DNA of 64,000 nucleotides from Siphonodentalium dalli (GCA_032622095.1 CP136068.1:52446443-52510442); one strand, 5' to 3'; counted from the first letter of the stretch, positions 1 to 10,025 are shown. A program made the numbers and translations. Notes: generated by a model from the sequence alone, not told the origin.

Positions 1-890
1 TGTTTTAGGTGCACCCTTTTCTGGCTTGAATACATGGGAATTTATAGGCCTGAATTAAATCACTTCAATAAAGATTTTTTGCTAAACTTCGGTATGATAT
101 AGGAGTCACAGGATGGAATTTCATTTGTCTATATTGATAATTTTCACTTGATAACCTGACAAAGGAAACTTGATCCAAGTTTGACAGTGTTTGTTTTCTT
201 TCTTCTCACTCATTTCTTGACTTAGTTAATATTTTTTGGGGTGAAAGAAAGATAACTCAATAACTCCTGGGGGAAATCTGTCCCTCAACCAGTTGTGAAT
301 ATCTATTACTAGTAATATTTAGTACATAAGTCGACAATTTAAGCCCAATGAACGTATACAGTTTTTAATAAATAGATAATGTCAAGGAATCATAATTGCT
401 TTTTATTTTAACAAAGGGTTGAATATTGAAAAGGTTTTATCATTTGGCACTTCATAAATTTGATACAGAAAGGTACCTTAAATTTAGCGCAAAAACAGGT
501 AAAATCTGCAATGTGTAAAATAATCTTACTGAAAATATTTGTATCTCCACCAACAATGGCAGAGGAAACTGTTAATATTTAGTGTTTAATGTTTAGCAAT
601 TTGTTTCTGTGTCCATCTTCAAAACATTCATGAAAGCATTTTTGTACCAACTTTTTTTATACCAACTTTCAACATAATCATAATCATAAATCAGAACAGG
701 TTGTTATTTGAGAATGTAATCGCGAGGTAACTAGGCAGAATCAACCACGTGCCGTTTAGTGGTAACCACTTATATATCTTTCAGAAAAAGGCATTAATTG
801 TCGATGTGTGCAACCCTGAAAAAACATTATTTTTTTGCAAAATGTTTCATAACTGATCAGCGTTATCTGGCTAATAAAATAAAACCCTGC
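1..890. other. Intronic sequence of capicua, no feature recognised
   Basis: AT-rich sequence upstream of the first recognisable capicua exon. No coding block with splice sites could be supported here, so it is read as intron; the preceding exon, which would carry the rest of the protein including the HMG box, lies outside the window. Confidence 0.5.
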
Positions 891-1247
891 TTAACCCCTT
901 TCTTTACTGTATGGATTCTCCCAATCAGTGAGATATAAGTATACACTGGAATGGTATATTATTCCGCTCTCATAATTGGCTACGTCAATCAGTAATGCCA
1001 AAGCAATTGCTGAAGTAAACTGGACCCATGGCAATGGTTGCTGTAGCGGATTGCCGAAGCCAACAAATCTTAATTGAGAGGGCTGATTATTCATTTGGAG
1101 GGATGTTCAGGAAATATAAACAGACAGACAGCCGAAATGATAATACAAGTGCATAAGGTTCCTAGTCATTGTCGTTTGTTGAAATTATTATCTGAAAATT
1201 TCCTAAGGTACTACTCGTTGATGAGTATTTAGTATAGAAATGGTTAA
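891..1247. mobile_element. TTAA-flanked MITE, family A, with a nested insertion
   Basis: The element begins TTAA-CCCCTTTCTTTACTG and ends TTTAGTATAGAAATGG-TTAA, so its ends are inverted and flanked by TTAA, the target preferred by piggyBac-type transposons. Compared with the intact copy at 10,314-10,547, it carries about 128 extra bases at 965-1092 flanked by ATTATTC on both sides (958-964 and 1086-1092), which looks like a second, nested insertion with a 7-bp target duplication. It lies in the capicua intron, 51 bp upstream of the next exon. Confidence 0.75.
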
Positions 1248-1298
1248 ACCTAATAAAAGCAGCTTTAAAAAAAAACTAACCTATTTATAATTTTGTAG

Positions 1299-1435
1299 GA
1301 CAACACTGCTGGAGAAAGGTCTTCATTCTTTACCAAAATTTAATCCTGAGGTGACTGACAATACCACCATTCCACAGAGTCCGCGCGGCATTATAAACAG
1401 TTACAAACGTAAACGAAAGTTCTCCACAGCAGGAG
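1299..1435 (+). CDS. cic: Capicua transcriptional repressor, 4th-from-last coding exon
   Basis: This exon encodes about 45 residues: LEKGLHSLPKF, then SPRGIINSYKRKRKFST. Both blocks match the conserved region of capicua upstream of its C1 motif (human equivalents read roughly LEQRYAELPEF and SPRAILGSYRKKRK). The acceptor is TTTTGTAG just before 1299 and the donor is GAG|GTAAG at 1435/1436. One base is carried in and one base is carried out (phase 1), which fits the next exon. Capicua is an HMG-box DNA-binding repressor of receptor tyrosine kinase and Ras/MAPK target genes in the nucleus; MAPK signalling relieves repression. The basic KRKRK run may help nuclear import (inference). The HMG box and N-terminal exons are outside the window. 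Confidence 0.9.
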
Positions 1436-1475
1436 GTAAGTCTAGTTAGGTTTGTTTCAACTGCAAAGCTAGGTA

Positions 1476-1626
1476 CAGTAATGCTCTAAGTAATCGACTT
1501 CTTAACCACAGCAGAATTATGGGTAACTTTTCAGGATTTAGTCGGAAATATGGCTTGTTGCCATTCATCGGAAAGCTCTCCCTAATTCTGCTGTGGTTAA
1601 GAAGTCGATTACTTAGAGCATTACTG
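1476..1626. mobile_element. Tc1/mariner-like MITE
   Basis: A 151-bp element has near-perfect terminal inverted repeats of about 44 bp (start CAGTAATGCTCTAAGTAATC, mirrored at the end) and is flanked by TA at 1474-1475 and 1627-1628. The TA target and the CAGT-type terminus are typical of Tc1/mariner derivatives. There is no coding capacity. It starts 40 bp after the capicua 5' splice site at 1436. Confidence 0.8.
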
Positions 1627-1628
1627 TA

Positions 1629-2949
1629 TATTGTTGTCATGTATGTCAGAGATTGGTAAACATTAATATTATGTGTTGTGTCACAATGTTCTCATTCAGA
1701 ATATTTATGTTTGGATTATGATGTCTCAGTCATATTTTATTTTTGACAATTCCAACATGAACCACCCATATTGGCTCATTTAAAATTGTGATGATCTTAG
1801 GGTGGACCTTCTGCAGTCTGGAGTAAACTACATACCCACATATAAAAAATAGTGGGTCTGACGACCTTTTGTTCAGTTTTCATTTCCCAAACCCGGGATT
1901 CCTTGTAATTCCGCCAATCAAAACTTAGCTCCAAGAAATGTGTGCCCCAATAAAAAACTAGTAACATGTCACATGCTCTCGGTGTGGAAATTCCGAAGGT
2001 GTGGCTAAATGTTGTTAAAATAGTATCCATAACGTCATGTTATACCGGAAGAGAAATTCACAAATCGACAAATAACGTAGATTGTTGACGACCGGTCGAA
2101 AGTTTAAAATCAAGAATCACCGGAATTTGGATTGCAGGCAACTGTAATTAGGATACAACTGGCCAATCTTTGGAGCTAATAATACGGCTGTGTAAGGTCG
2201 GGAGGGTTTCGGTGGGGTTAGTGGTAGAATTGTGTTGCTCTTCGCTCGTTTTGGTTGCGGTGGTACTACTGCCGGTACTGGGGAACTGATAGATCGTTTT
2301 GTTATGTCATTTAACTTTTTTTTAGTTCTGTAGTTGTTTTAGCAGATAGTCCCGACATTCATGTATTTTTTATTCGTGGCCGTTGATTTGTGTTATTTTT
2401 TGACAACATGGCGACAAATCGCCTGGCCAATCTAAAAAATAATTCGTTCTGAGTCCAAGAGATCCACATAAATTGACATTTTTTATAATTTCAAGAAGAT
2501 CTGTCTTAGTTATTGTACATATTATTTTGGATCCCGGAAGCTAGCTATTTCCCTTTATTGTCAGTACAACAACCGCCGAACGAAAAGTCACAAACCCTGC
2601 AACTATTCATTCCGATTCTTAGAATCGGCTTCACAGGGTTGAAGCGGCCATGACGGCACTGGCACGTTACCATGTTTACGCCTGTCAATCACAACTAAAT
2701 TCAGATTTATATTTTGTGCGGTGTGACGTAATTTGGGGGAAGCCCACAACCGTTCAGAAATGAAAAGTTGATGGGAATGCAATAGACTCAGTATCAGTAT
2801 GAATCTGAGTGTATGTTTACATAGACTGGACCTTCTGGTGTATCTAGAGAATTATTTTTGCAACGGCATTAGACTTTGTGGCTAAAAAAACACCAAAGCG
2901 ATGCTGTCTAGTTGTTAGATATTTATAATAGAATTGTATTCTTCTTCAG
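1629..2949. other. Capicua intron, mostly unremarkable
   Basis: No exon or transposon was recognised. Part of it (about 2,040-2,760) is richer in CpG than the surroundings and contains a 17-bp palindrome, CCGATTCTTAGAATCGG, at 2612-2628. That palindrome sits inside a wider inverted pair AACCCTG / CAGGGTT. It could be an old element or a regulatory site; nothing decides between these. Confidence 0.4.
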
Positions 2950-3105
2950 ACGAGGAAGTTGCTTGTTCCCCTGGATTGAAAGGATCAGAACCAAACACGC
3001 CAAAAACAACCCCGCTACCAAAGTCAGGACGATTGGATGACCATAGTGATATGTTCTTCGGGGCAGACTTCAATCTGGACGCTTATGAGGCAGCTCTTAG
3101 AAAAG
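2950..3105 (+). CDS. cic: Capicua, 3rd-from-last coding exon
   Basis: This exon encodes about 52 residues, starting (D)EEVACSPG and continuing GSEPNTPKTTPLPKSG and DMFFGADFNLD. The SEPNTPK block followed by an acidic/aromatic stretch matches vertebrate capicua at the same place, between the basic SYRKKRK-like motif and the C1 motif. The acceptor is TTCTTCAG at 2949 and the donor is AAAAG|GTTTG at 3105/3106. Phase is 1 on both sides, so the joins make D at the 5' end and E at the 3' end. Several SP/TP sites in this proline- and serine-rich stretch could be MAPK phosphorylation sites (inference). Confidence 0.9.
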
Positions 3106-3127
3106 GTTTGTTAAAAATTCTGTAGCT

Positions 3128-4375
3128 TTAACCCTTTCTTTACTAAATGGATTCCCCCAATTCAGTTAAATAATTATACCCCCTTTTAAAAAAAAGGGGG
3201 GTATACTGTTTTGCACCTGTCCGTGCGTGCGAGCGTGTGTTTGTGCGTGCATGCGTGCGTACGTCCGTCCGATGTCTGTTCATGTCATAACTTGAACAGT
3301 AGTGCTCAGATCCCAATGAAATTAGGTATGGATGTTCACTAATATGAGGACATTAAATAGAGGGTTCCATCATTTCTTTCGGATTCTCCATTCTAGAGTT
3401 ATTCATCTTTGTTTATCTGGAAATGTTGGATTTTGGTCTGCCTGGTGTCTGTTCATGTCATAACTTGAACAGTAGTGCTCGGATCTCAATGAAATTTTGT
3501 ATGGATGTTCACTGCTATGGGGGCATTCAACAGACGGTTACATCGTTTTGTTCGGATTTTCTATTCTAGAGTTATTCATCTTTGTTTATCTGGAAATGTT
3601 GTCTTTTTGGTCTGTCTGGTGTCTGTTCATGTCGTAACTTCAATAGTTGTGCTGGGATCTCCATGAAATTTGGTATGGACGTTCACTACTATGAGGACAT
3701 TAAAAAGAGGGTTCCATCGTTTTGTTCAGATTTTCCATTCTAGAGTTATACATCTTTGTTTATCTGGAAATGTTGGCTTTTTGGTCCGTCTGGTGTTTGT
3801 TCATGTCGTAACTTCAACAGTTGTACTGGGATCTCAATGAAATTTGGTATGGATGTTTACTACTATGATGGCATTCAATAGAGAGTTCCATTGTTCTGTT
3901 CTGCTTTTCCATTCTAGAGTTATTCATCTTTGTTTATCTGGAAATGTTGGCTGTTTGGTCCTTCTGATGTCTGTTCAGCTCATAACTTGAACAGTAATGC
4001 TCGGATCTCAATGAAATTTTGTATGGATGTTCACCACTATGAGGACATTTAATGGCACATTCAACTGTTTTGTTTTGGTTTTTTGTTCTATAGTTATTCA
4101 TCTTTGTTTATATGAAAATTATATAGTATAGCAATCATAAGTTATAGATATGCCAACACTAGGCGGTATGCCACAAGGGGGTATGCACCGGACGACAGTC
4201 CATCTCTTGTTATACAATGGAATGGTCCATTATTCATTTGGAGGGGTGATCATGAAATATAAGAAGATGACAGATAGCTGAACAGATAATACAATTCCAG
4301 GAGGATTCATATTCATTAGTGGCAAATGTTCAGACAATAAGTTCAACAAATGGTCTATTTTCTGAGGGAACTACA
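3128..4375. mobile_element. Family A MITE split by a later insertion
   Basis: The left end TTAACCCTTTCTTTACTAAA starts at 3128, only 22 bp after the capicua donor site. The sequence continues to about 3170 and then resumes at about 4212 with the expected interior (TTATACAATGGAATGG, then CATTTGGAGGGGTGATCATG) to about 4375. The right terminal repeat is missing. The interrupted reading is clear by comparison with the intact copy at 10,314-10,547. Confidence 0.7.
3171..4211. mobile_element. Nested repeat element containing a 174-bp tandem repeat
   Basis: This roughly 1.04-kb insertion splits the family A MITE. It opens with CCCCCTTTTAAAAAAAAGGG and a GTGCGTGC/GTCCGTCC-rich stretch and closes near GGGGGTATGCACCGG. 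Its core is about five copies of a 174-bp unit, with repeated starts (GTGTCTGTTCATGTC and variants) at about 3271, 3444, 3618, 3792 and 3966. No coding capacity was found. I recognise the wording of the unit (CTCAATGAAATTTTGTATGG, GTTCACTACTATGAGG) as a style of dispersed repeat in marine invertebrates, from memory only. Confidence 0.65.
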
Positions 4376-4399
4376 TTTCAAAGAGTTCAATAAATGTGT

Positions 4400-5112
4400 T
4401 TGTAGAATTGATCAGAAACCATTGTTGATTTGGTTACTGTAAAAGGATTGAAATTCGTTAGCATCAATTTTCGTGGGTCAGCCATTTATGACCTTTTTGC
4501 GGGTCTGTAAATTAGTAAGTCCGCCAGTACTAATTTTTAGCTCGAAACCCTCGATAATAGCAAACAATTATCAAGTCCAACTAATAGAAGTGCAGCCAGC
4601 TCAGCGGGCCGTTATGCTTTTACAACGGCAATACCAAATGATCGCATTTAAGTTTATTGGGATTATTCAATGTTGCAAATTAATGTTGCAATCTCATCAA
4701 TCGTCTAGATTTTAAATTATTTCTCCATCGAGGAGTCTGTATTCTTGAATAGTGCAGAATATTCTATTATGTTTGTTATTATTCATTAACATAATGGGTC
4801 ATATGGGGTACTTGGAACTCAATAATTTAACTTTATGGCCTGAATTAATCATAGAAATTAATAATAGTTGGCTGTGGTGATGAAAACATCATGGAATAAT
4901 ATGGTTGTTTAGTTTGAAGTTTATAGCAAAATATTGTGTGCATATATTGTTTTAACTCCAATTCACTTGGAGTGCTATGTAGCATAAAAAACATATATTT
5001 GTGTATATAGAGTTATCTCTCCTCCTATGCACAGTCTTGAAAATTACTTCTGTTATTGAGTCAAGAACACACACATACATGCAAGAACGATGGCTGACAA
5101 TGCCCTTACAGG
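4400..5112. other. Capicua intron, nothing recognised
   Basis: AT-rich intron sequence between two MITE remnants. No exon, RNA gene or clear repeat was supported. Confidence 0.4.
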
Positions 5113-5280
5113 CTAACCCTTTATAACAGTTTATATTGGCACAGTCCGATATTCATTTCAGGGTTGTTCATATACTAAAATCAGATCACAGACAGAAAAC
5201 AGATAATACAAGAGCAGAATGATTCATAATCAGTGGTGGGAAATGTTCAGATAATTTCAACAAAATTTTGCCAAAAAGTC
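5113..5280. mobile_element. Degenerate family A MITE remnant
   Basis: It shows a recognisable but decayed left end (TAACCCTTTATAACAG) and interior (ACAGATAATACAAGAGCAGA, then GGGAAATGTTCAGATAA). It has no right terminal repeat. It lies in the capicua intron about 60 bp upstream of the next exon. Confidence 0.55.
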
Positions 5281-5341
5281 ATGGAAATTTACCTTCAATT
5301 TTGTGTACCTTGTATAATAAACTGGTGATTCTTGTTTTCAG

Positions 5342-5473
5342 AAAGTGAAAATTCTCCATTGACACCAAAAACCCCAAGTTCACCGGGTAATTACTCGTCG
5401 TTGAGGAGGATTCTGGACCAGAGGCGTTCCTTGGTTATGAAACTGTTCGAGGAACAAACGCTGTTCCCATCAG
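5342..5473 (+). CDS. cic: Capicua, penultimate coding exon (first half of the C1 motif)
   Basis: This exon encodes about 44 residues: (E)[15 protein letters not shown], then [20 protein letters not shown] and QTLFPS. SSLRR.LDQRR.LVM.LF is the diagnostic first half of the capicua C1 motif. In capicua the C1 motif works with the HMG box to bind the TGAATGAA-type octamer and is a known site of inactivating mutations in human oligodendroglioma. The acceptor is CTTGTTTTCAG at 5341 and the donor is CAG|GTATAT at 5473/5474. Phase 1 on both sides agrees with the neighbouring exons. Confidence 0.95.
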
Positions 5474-5479
5474 GTATAT

Positions 5480-6440
5480 ATATAACCGATTTTATATTCT
5501 GGTCCATTATCAAAGACGAGATTTGTATCAATACACTTATTTTTTACCATAATACCCATTTCAGGCAGAGTTCCTTAACTTAGTGGTAATACAAGGGGAA
5601 CATAAATATAAGATACGCTTCTCAATTTCCTCGAATGGAGAAATAACAAGTCACCCCCCCCCCCAACTTGGCCAGAAATACAATAATGTGCAGAACAATT
5701 AAATATAATTGCAGAACACTTGTATACCTGCAGGGTTGGTGCTAAAATTTCTATAGTTTTTGCTATAAGAAATTTAATTTTGCTAAATTTCAAAATGATT
5801 TGCCAAATTTAATTCAGGGTATAATTGGGGAAATTGAAGGAAATTCTTTTTTCTTTATCTGTGTTATATAATGTAAATCTAACCACAGATACAGGTTAAA
5901 TTTCACATTCGGCTGATTAACCTTTTGTCTTCGCAAGTCGTAAAACATCGACATCATAAACACGTTGTATGTTGCCAGTAATATGCATTGTTACAATTAC
6001 TGCGTCCATAATCCAAACAGACAAAGGGGGATTAACTGTGATATCACCTAACTATCATATTTTATCCATGGTCGTTTAATTGTTTTATGATTTTTTTTAT
6101 CAATTTGGTGGTCTGGTTTCCCTTTGTGTTTTCTGAAAGTCAGCACTCGTAACAAATAATCCATTGTCTCATAATTACAAGCTCACTTGGCAAAATTTTT
6201 GCCAAACGCTATAATTCCCTTCATGTGTTATATATGGATGAATCATATAAGCTAGTGACAAGGTGGAGATATCATCCATGAAAACATGCAAGACTGTTGG
6301 AGACCAGCCAAAAAAAGTGGTCGAACAAGACTCTTTCAAGTCACATGGCAGACCTGAATGGTAATACAATATGAAAATGGAATATTTAGATATATTAACA
6401 ATGTATTATTAATGCCACCCAAGTTGAGCCAACACAAACT
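5480..6440. other. Last capicua intron
   Basis: AT-rich sequence with a poly-C run at about 5654-5665. No exon is supported. Its 3' end, from 6358 to the acceptor at 6541, is open in the same frame as the final exon and includes the exon-like copy listed separately. Confidence 0.5.
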
Positions 6441-6447
6441 AATATCT

Positions 6448-6510
6448 GTCCAAATGACAGGTACATTCCAAGCTCAAATTAGTGATATATTCTTTTTTAC
6501 ACAATGTTCA
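6448..6510 (+). pseudogene. Partial duplicate of the start of the last capicua exon
   Basis: In the frame of the final exon this stretch reads [16 protein letters not shown], against [16 protein letters not shown] at the true exon start. At DNA level TTCCAAGCTCAA and GATATATTC are identical, and the blocks lie at the same spacing. It has no stop and is in frame with the real exon 93 bp downstream. After DIF it diverges (FFTQ instead of PSKQ). A weak acceptor, CCAAATGACAG ending at 6460, would keep the frame. It is most likely a decayed exon duplication, less likely a used alternative acceptor. Confidence 0.6.
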
Positions 6511-6541
6511 TTCATAATAATGCTCAAATTATTTATTTCAG

Positions 6542-6744
6542 CCCAAGCGACTGCCACTTTCCAAGCTCAACACAGCGATATATTCCCATCAAAACAAATG
6601 CTTCAACTGAAAATCAGAGAAGTTCGACAAAAAATGATGGCTCAGTCTGCAGCTGTCGAGGCTAAGTTTGGAGCAATCCAATCGTCGGTTGCTGCCACAC
6701 CCACAAGTCCCAGCAGTACATCTGATTCCGCCGCTGACAAATAG
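6542..6744 (+). CDS. cic: Capicua, last coding exon (second half of the C1 motif and C-terminus)
   Basis: This exon encodes about 67 residues, starting (A)[18 protein letters not shown] and continuing [13 protein letters not shown]. This is the second half of the C1 motif and is nearly identical to vertebrate capicua ([31 protein letters not shown]). A low-complexity tail, [15 protein letters not shown], precedes the stop TAG at 6742-6744. The acceptor is ATTTATTTCAG at 6541. The four exons together give a continuous C-terminal stretch of about 208 residues. The tail is much shorter than the proline-rich tail of human CIC. No convincing polyadenylation signal was identified immediately downstream. 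Confidence 0.95.
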
Positions 6745-6978
6745 AGTGGGTCTGGTCCACTGGTATGATGAATTCTTGAATCGATGAGGGAGGCAAGCCA
6801 GCCTCCCACCCACCCTGTCTATTGGAGGGGCAGTTCCCGCCACCCCCCTGCATATCTGAGTATCATTTTCAAAAGTGGACATACATAATATATCTTGTTG
6901 GTATGGCAGAACAAACTGTCAAAAAAGTCGTGTGACTATTTGAAACTGGTTACAGCTTTTAGTCAATGCCAACATTGT

Positions 6979-7751
6979 TTAACCCTCTCATTACTAAATA
7001 GAATCTTCCATTAAGTTATAAGGTGTTATACATTGGAATGGACTATTATACATCTGGAGGGATGCTCAGAAAATTTGAACAGATAGACAAAAAGTTAGTT
7101 GGCTCCTATTGATTGTTGAGAAATGTTGAGATAATAAGTTCAGCAAAGACCTATTATCTCTAAATATTCTAAGTACTCGTCAATGAGAACTCGTCAATGA
7201 GAACTCATCAATGAGTAGTCGTCAATGAGAACTCGTCAATGTGAATGAGAACTCGTCAATGAGAACTCATCAATGAGTAGTCGTCAATGAGAACTCATCA
7301 ATGTGAATGAGAACTCGTCAATGAGAACTCGTCAATGAGAACTCATCAATGAGTAGTCGTCAATGAGAACTCGTCAATGAGAACTCATCAATGAGTAGTC
7401 GTCAATGAGAACTCATCAATGAGAACTCGTCAATGAGTACTCGTCAATGAGAACTCATCAATGAGTAGTCGTCAATGAGAACTCGTCAATGAGAACTCAT
7501 CAATGAGTAGTCGTCAATGAGAACTCGGCAATGAGAACTCATCAATGAGAACTCGTCAATGAGTACTCGTCAATGAGAACTCGTCAATGAGAACACGTCA
7601 ATGAGAACTCGTCAATGAGAATGAGAACTCGTCAATGAGAACTCGTCAATGAGAACTCGTCAATGAGAACTCGTCAATGAGTACTCGTCAATGAGAATGA
7701 GAACTCGTCGATGAGAACTCGTTAATGAGTATTTAGTATAGAATGGGTTAA
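6979..7751. mobile_element. Family A MITE enlarged by an internal minisatellite
   Basis: The left end is TTAACCCTCTCATTACTAAA at 6979 and the right end is TATTTAGTATAGAATGGGTTAA finishing at 7751 (core TTTAGTATAGAATGGG). The interior matches other family A copies until about 7172, where it turns into a 14-bp tandem array. Just inside the right end of other copies is the motif CTACTCGTTGATGAGT, from which the array unit is evidently derived. Without the array the element would be about the usual 215-235 bp. Confidence 0.75.
7173..7729. repeat. 14-bp minisatellite (unit ATGAGAACTCGTCA)
   Basis: About 40 tandem copies of a 14-bp unit, with variants GAGTAGTCGTCA, GAGTACTCGTCA and GAGAACTCATCA in a mixed order. 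A few extra 6-bp steps (GAATGA) occur. The array lies wholly within a family A MITE and is an expansion of its subterminal motif. Confidence 0.9.
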
Positions 7752-7926
7752 AATTATATATATCAAAATCATCAGTGCAATTAGCATATTTCAACAAGCA
7801 AAATATAGTAAATATGTTTTGGGAACTTGCAAACAGACTTTGTTTGATCTTTGGATGTGGGGGTGGGGCTGTCCTCATGTCCTGAGGTGGGGGAGGGCAG
7901 TCACACTCTCCCTCATGAAATATATA

Positions 7927-8356
7927 GAGGATCTACAACGAGTTCCCAGTATAGAGTGAAATTTACGCAACAAGTCCAGTAATTTAGGTCTGGACTGAGC
8001 CTTTGGCTCTTTTTCTTATATTCCTTTTTTATATTTTTCCAATATTTTTTTTTTTCGTGTTGATACCATCGTTATGTAAACAAAACTGTTATAGTGATTT
8101 GTCAACAAGCATATAATCGTGTAATAAGTTAAAAATTTGAGGCTGAATATGATTTTCAGAATATTTTTCAATGCTATGACCTTTTTCAATGTTTGGTATC
8201 AAGAGTTTATTAAACTTTCAGAGCACAGTTGAGAAACTTTACATTTGTTTCTTTGTAAGTCGCTTCTGCAGCTTGTATAGTAACCAGTTCACACATGTAT
8301 AACACAGCAGCAAGTGTAAATTTCACTATATACTGGGGACTCATTATAGATCATCA
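7927..8356. mobile_element. Non-autonomous element with imperfect 40-bp inverted ends
   Basis: GAGGATCTACAACGAGTTCC and CAGTATAGAGTGAAATTTAC on the left are mirrored on the right by GTAAATTTCACTATATACTG and GGGACTCATTATAGATCATC. No target duplication is certain and no coding capacity was seen. Confidence 0.6.
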
Positions 8357-8413
8357 ATATACATATATAAATTATAATATAACCCATGTAAGATGTTCAA
8401 TCTGCAGCCTGTT

Positions 8414-8809
8414 TATAACCCTTTCTTTGCTAAATGACGAGTAGTTACCTTTGGAAATGTTCAGATAATAAGTTTGTTGCTGAACTTATTACACAAGCAT
8501 TTCCCACCAAGCCTTGAAATAGTGTGTCTGTCATTTGCAGAATGAGGTCCCCAGAGGGTGAATTTAGTGATGCTACCCTGCATAGCGGGCTAGCATCACC
8601 AAATTCACCCTCTGGGGACCTCATTCTGCAAATGACAGACACACTTTCAAGGCTTGTTTCCCACCAATGAATTCTGCTCTTGTCTTATCTTTTCGTTCGG
8701 TTGTTTTCTGCTCATATAATATTAACATCCTTCCAGATGAATAATTGACCCTTCCAATGTATACTTTTATAACTGAGTGGGAGAATCCATTTAGTATAGA
8801 AAGTGCTAA
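8414..8809. mobile_element. Family A MITE (inverted orientation) with a nested hAT-like MITE
   Basis: The ends are ATAACCCTTTCTTTGCTAAA on the left and TTTAGTATAGAAAGTGCTAA on the right; the interior runs in the opposite direction to most copies. The host element is interrupted by the 149-bp hairpin element at 8508-8656. Confidence 0.7.
8508..8656. mobile_element. hAT-like palindromic MITE
   Basis: A perfect 12-bp terminal repeat, CAAGCCTTGAAA ... TTTCAAGGCTTG, encloses an almost perfect long hairpin (AATGAGGTCCCCAGAGGG / CCCTCTGGGGACCTCATT). It is flanked by TTTCCCAC on both sides (8500-8507 and 8657-8664). An 8-bp target duplication with a CA..TG-type terminus is the signature of hAT elements. 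The host is a family A MITE. Related copies lie at 9531-9784, 52,494-52,595 and 62,086-62,205. Confidence 0.8.
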
Positions 8810-9422
8810 TGATAACATGCTTATTTTTAAGACCTAGTCTTTATTTGAAGTTTATTGAAGTTCAGTGCTTTTCGTTTACGATGTATAAATATTTTTCATT
8901 TGCCAAAGACCTCTATTGGAATTGAATTACTAGTTTGTATGCTTCTGTTGTTTATGTTACCCAGGAACTCCAATATTGTGTGCTATATGTATACATGTGT
9001 TCCCCTGTGTGGTCCCCTGGTGAGCATGATGGCACATGTTTTTAGTCTTGGGACATGTTCCAGTTTGGAGCAAAGAATAGAACCATCACAACTGCCTGAA
9101 TTAGAAGTCTTCTAAAACACAATTAATTAACGATCACATATGTTAGCAGCAGAACCATCTTTTGGTTTTCTGCAATGTTTCACAAATGACAGACATCATT
9201 CACCATTTCTCATGGTACCCAAATTTATATTTCAAGATACCTTACTTATATTTAAATTCATGCAGTATTATTTTTCGATCAGTTTTAAACTCGAGCACTT
9301 TGAATTCGTGCAACCTGACACGTGAAATTGAATTGTGACACCAGCAACCACCGATTGGGTACTGACATCATAAATGTAAATATTTAGTTTACATATATAT
9401 TGATAATAAGCACACAGATGTG

Positions 9423-9997
9423 TCAGAGACCAGACCAGAGGTTCAAATTGGAAGAAGTCACTTCTCCCTATTTTGATTCTCAGGGAGAAGTGGTTTGTCA
9501 GGGAGGAGTAACAATGGCTGAAGTTCAATTCAAGCCTTGAAATAGTGTGTCTGTCATTTGCAGAATGAGGTTCCCAGAGGGTGAATTTAGTGATGCTACC
9601 CCACATAGCGGGCTAGCATCACCAAATTCACCCTCTGGGAACCTCATTCTGCTGAGGTGTAAGCAGAATGAGGTCCCCAGAGGGTGAATTTGGTGATGCT
9701 AGCCCAGTATGCGGGGTAGCATCACTAAATTTACCCTCTGGGGACCTCATTCTGCAAATGACAGACACACTATTTCAAGGCTTGTCTATGATCAAAAAAG
9801 TATTATGCAACACAAGAACCCATTTAACCATTATATTGAGTAAGAACACCATTATACTCATTAAATAATCTTTAACAATGCTGTTGTGACATGCATACTG
9901 GTATATGAGAGAGAAGTCACTTCTCCCTGGGACAAATATAGAGAGAAGTGGCACATTTTGGGGAGAAAATGTCTCCCAAGACTCTCCTGGTCTCTGA
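9423..9997. mobile_element. Inverted-repeat element carrying a nested hairpin element
   Basis: TCAGAGACCAG at 9423 and CTGGTCTCTGA ending at 9997 are perfect inverted ends. Each end is followed by inverted copies of CACTTCTCCCT / AGGGAGAAGTG. The hAT-like compound hairpin at 9531-9784 sits inside it. Confidence 0.5.
9531..9784. mobile_element. Compound double-hairpin copy of the hAT-like MITE
   Basis: The outer ends are the same CAAGCCTTGAAA / TTTCAAGGCTTG repeats as at 8508-8656, but the interior has two back-to-back hairpins separated by TGAGGTGTAAGC. No 8-bp target duplication is visible (GTTCAATT on the left, TCTATGAT on the right), so it probably arose by recombination or by insertion of one copy into another. 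Confidence 0.7.
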
Positions 9998-10025
9998 GAT
10001 GGGTGCGCAAAAATAGTATTGTGCA

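Noticed and set aside
2040-2760. Internal promoter or CpG island in the capicua intron
   Set aside because: CpG content is only modestly raised and no TATA, initiator or first exon could be supported.
6745-8900. Capicua polyadenylation signal
   Set aside because: No well-placed AATAAA or ATTAAA with a downstream GU-rich element was seen, so the transcript end is not called.
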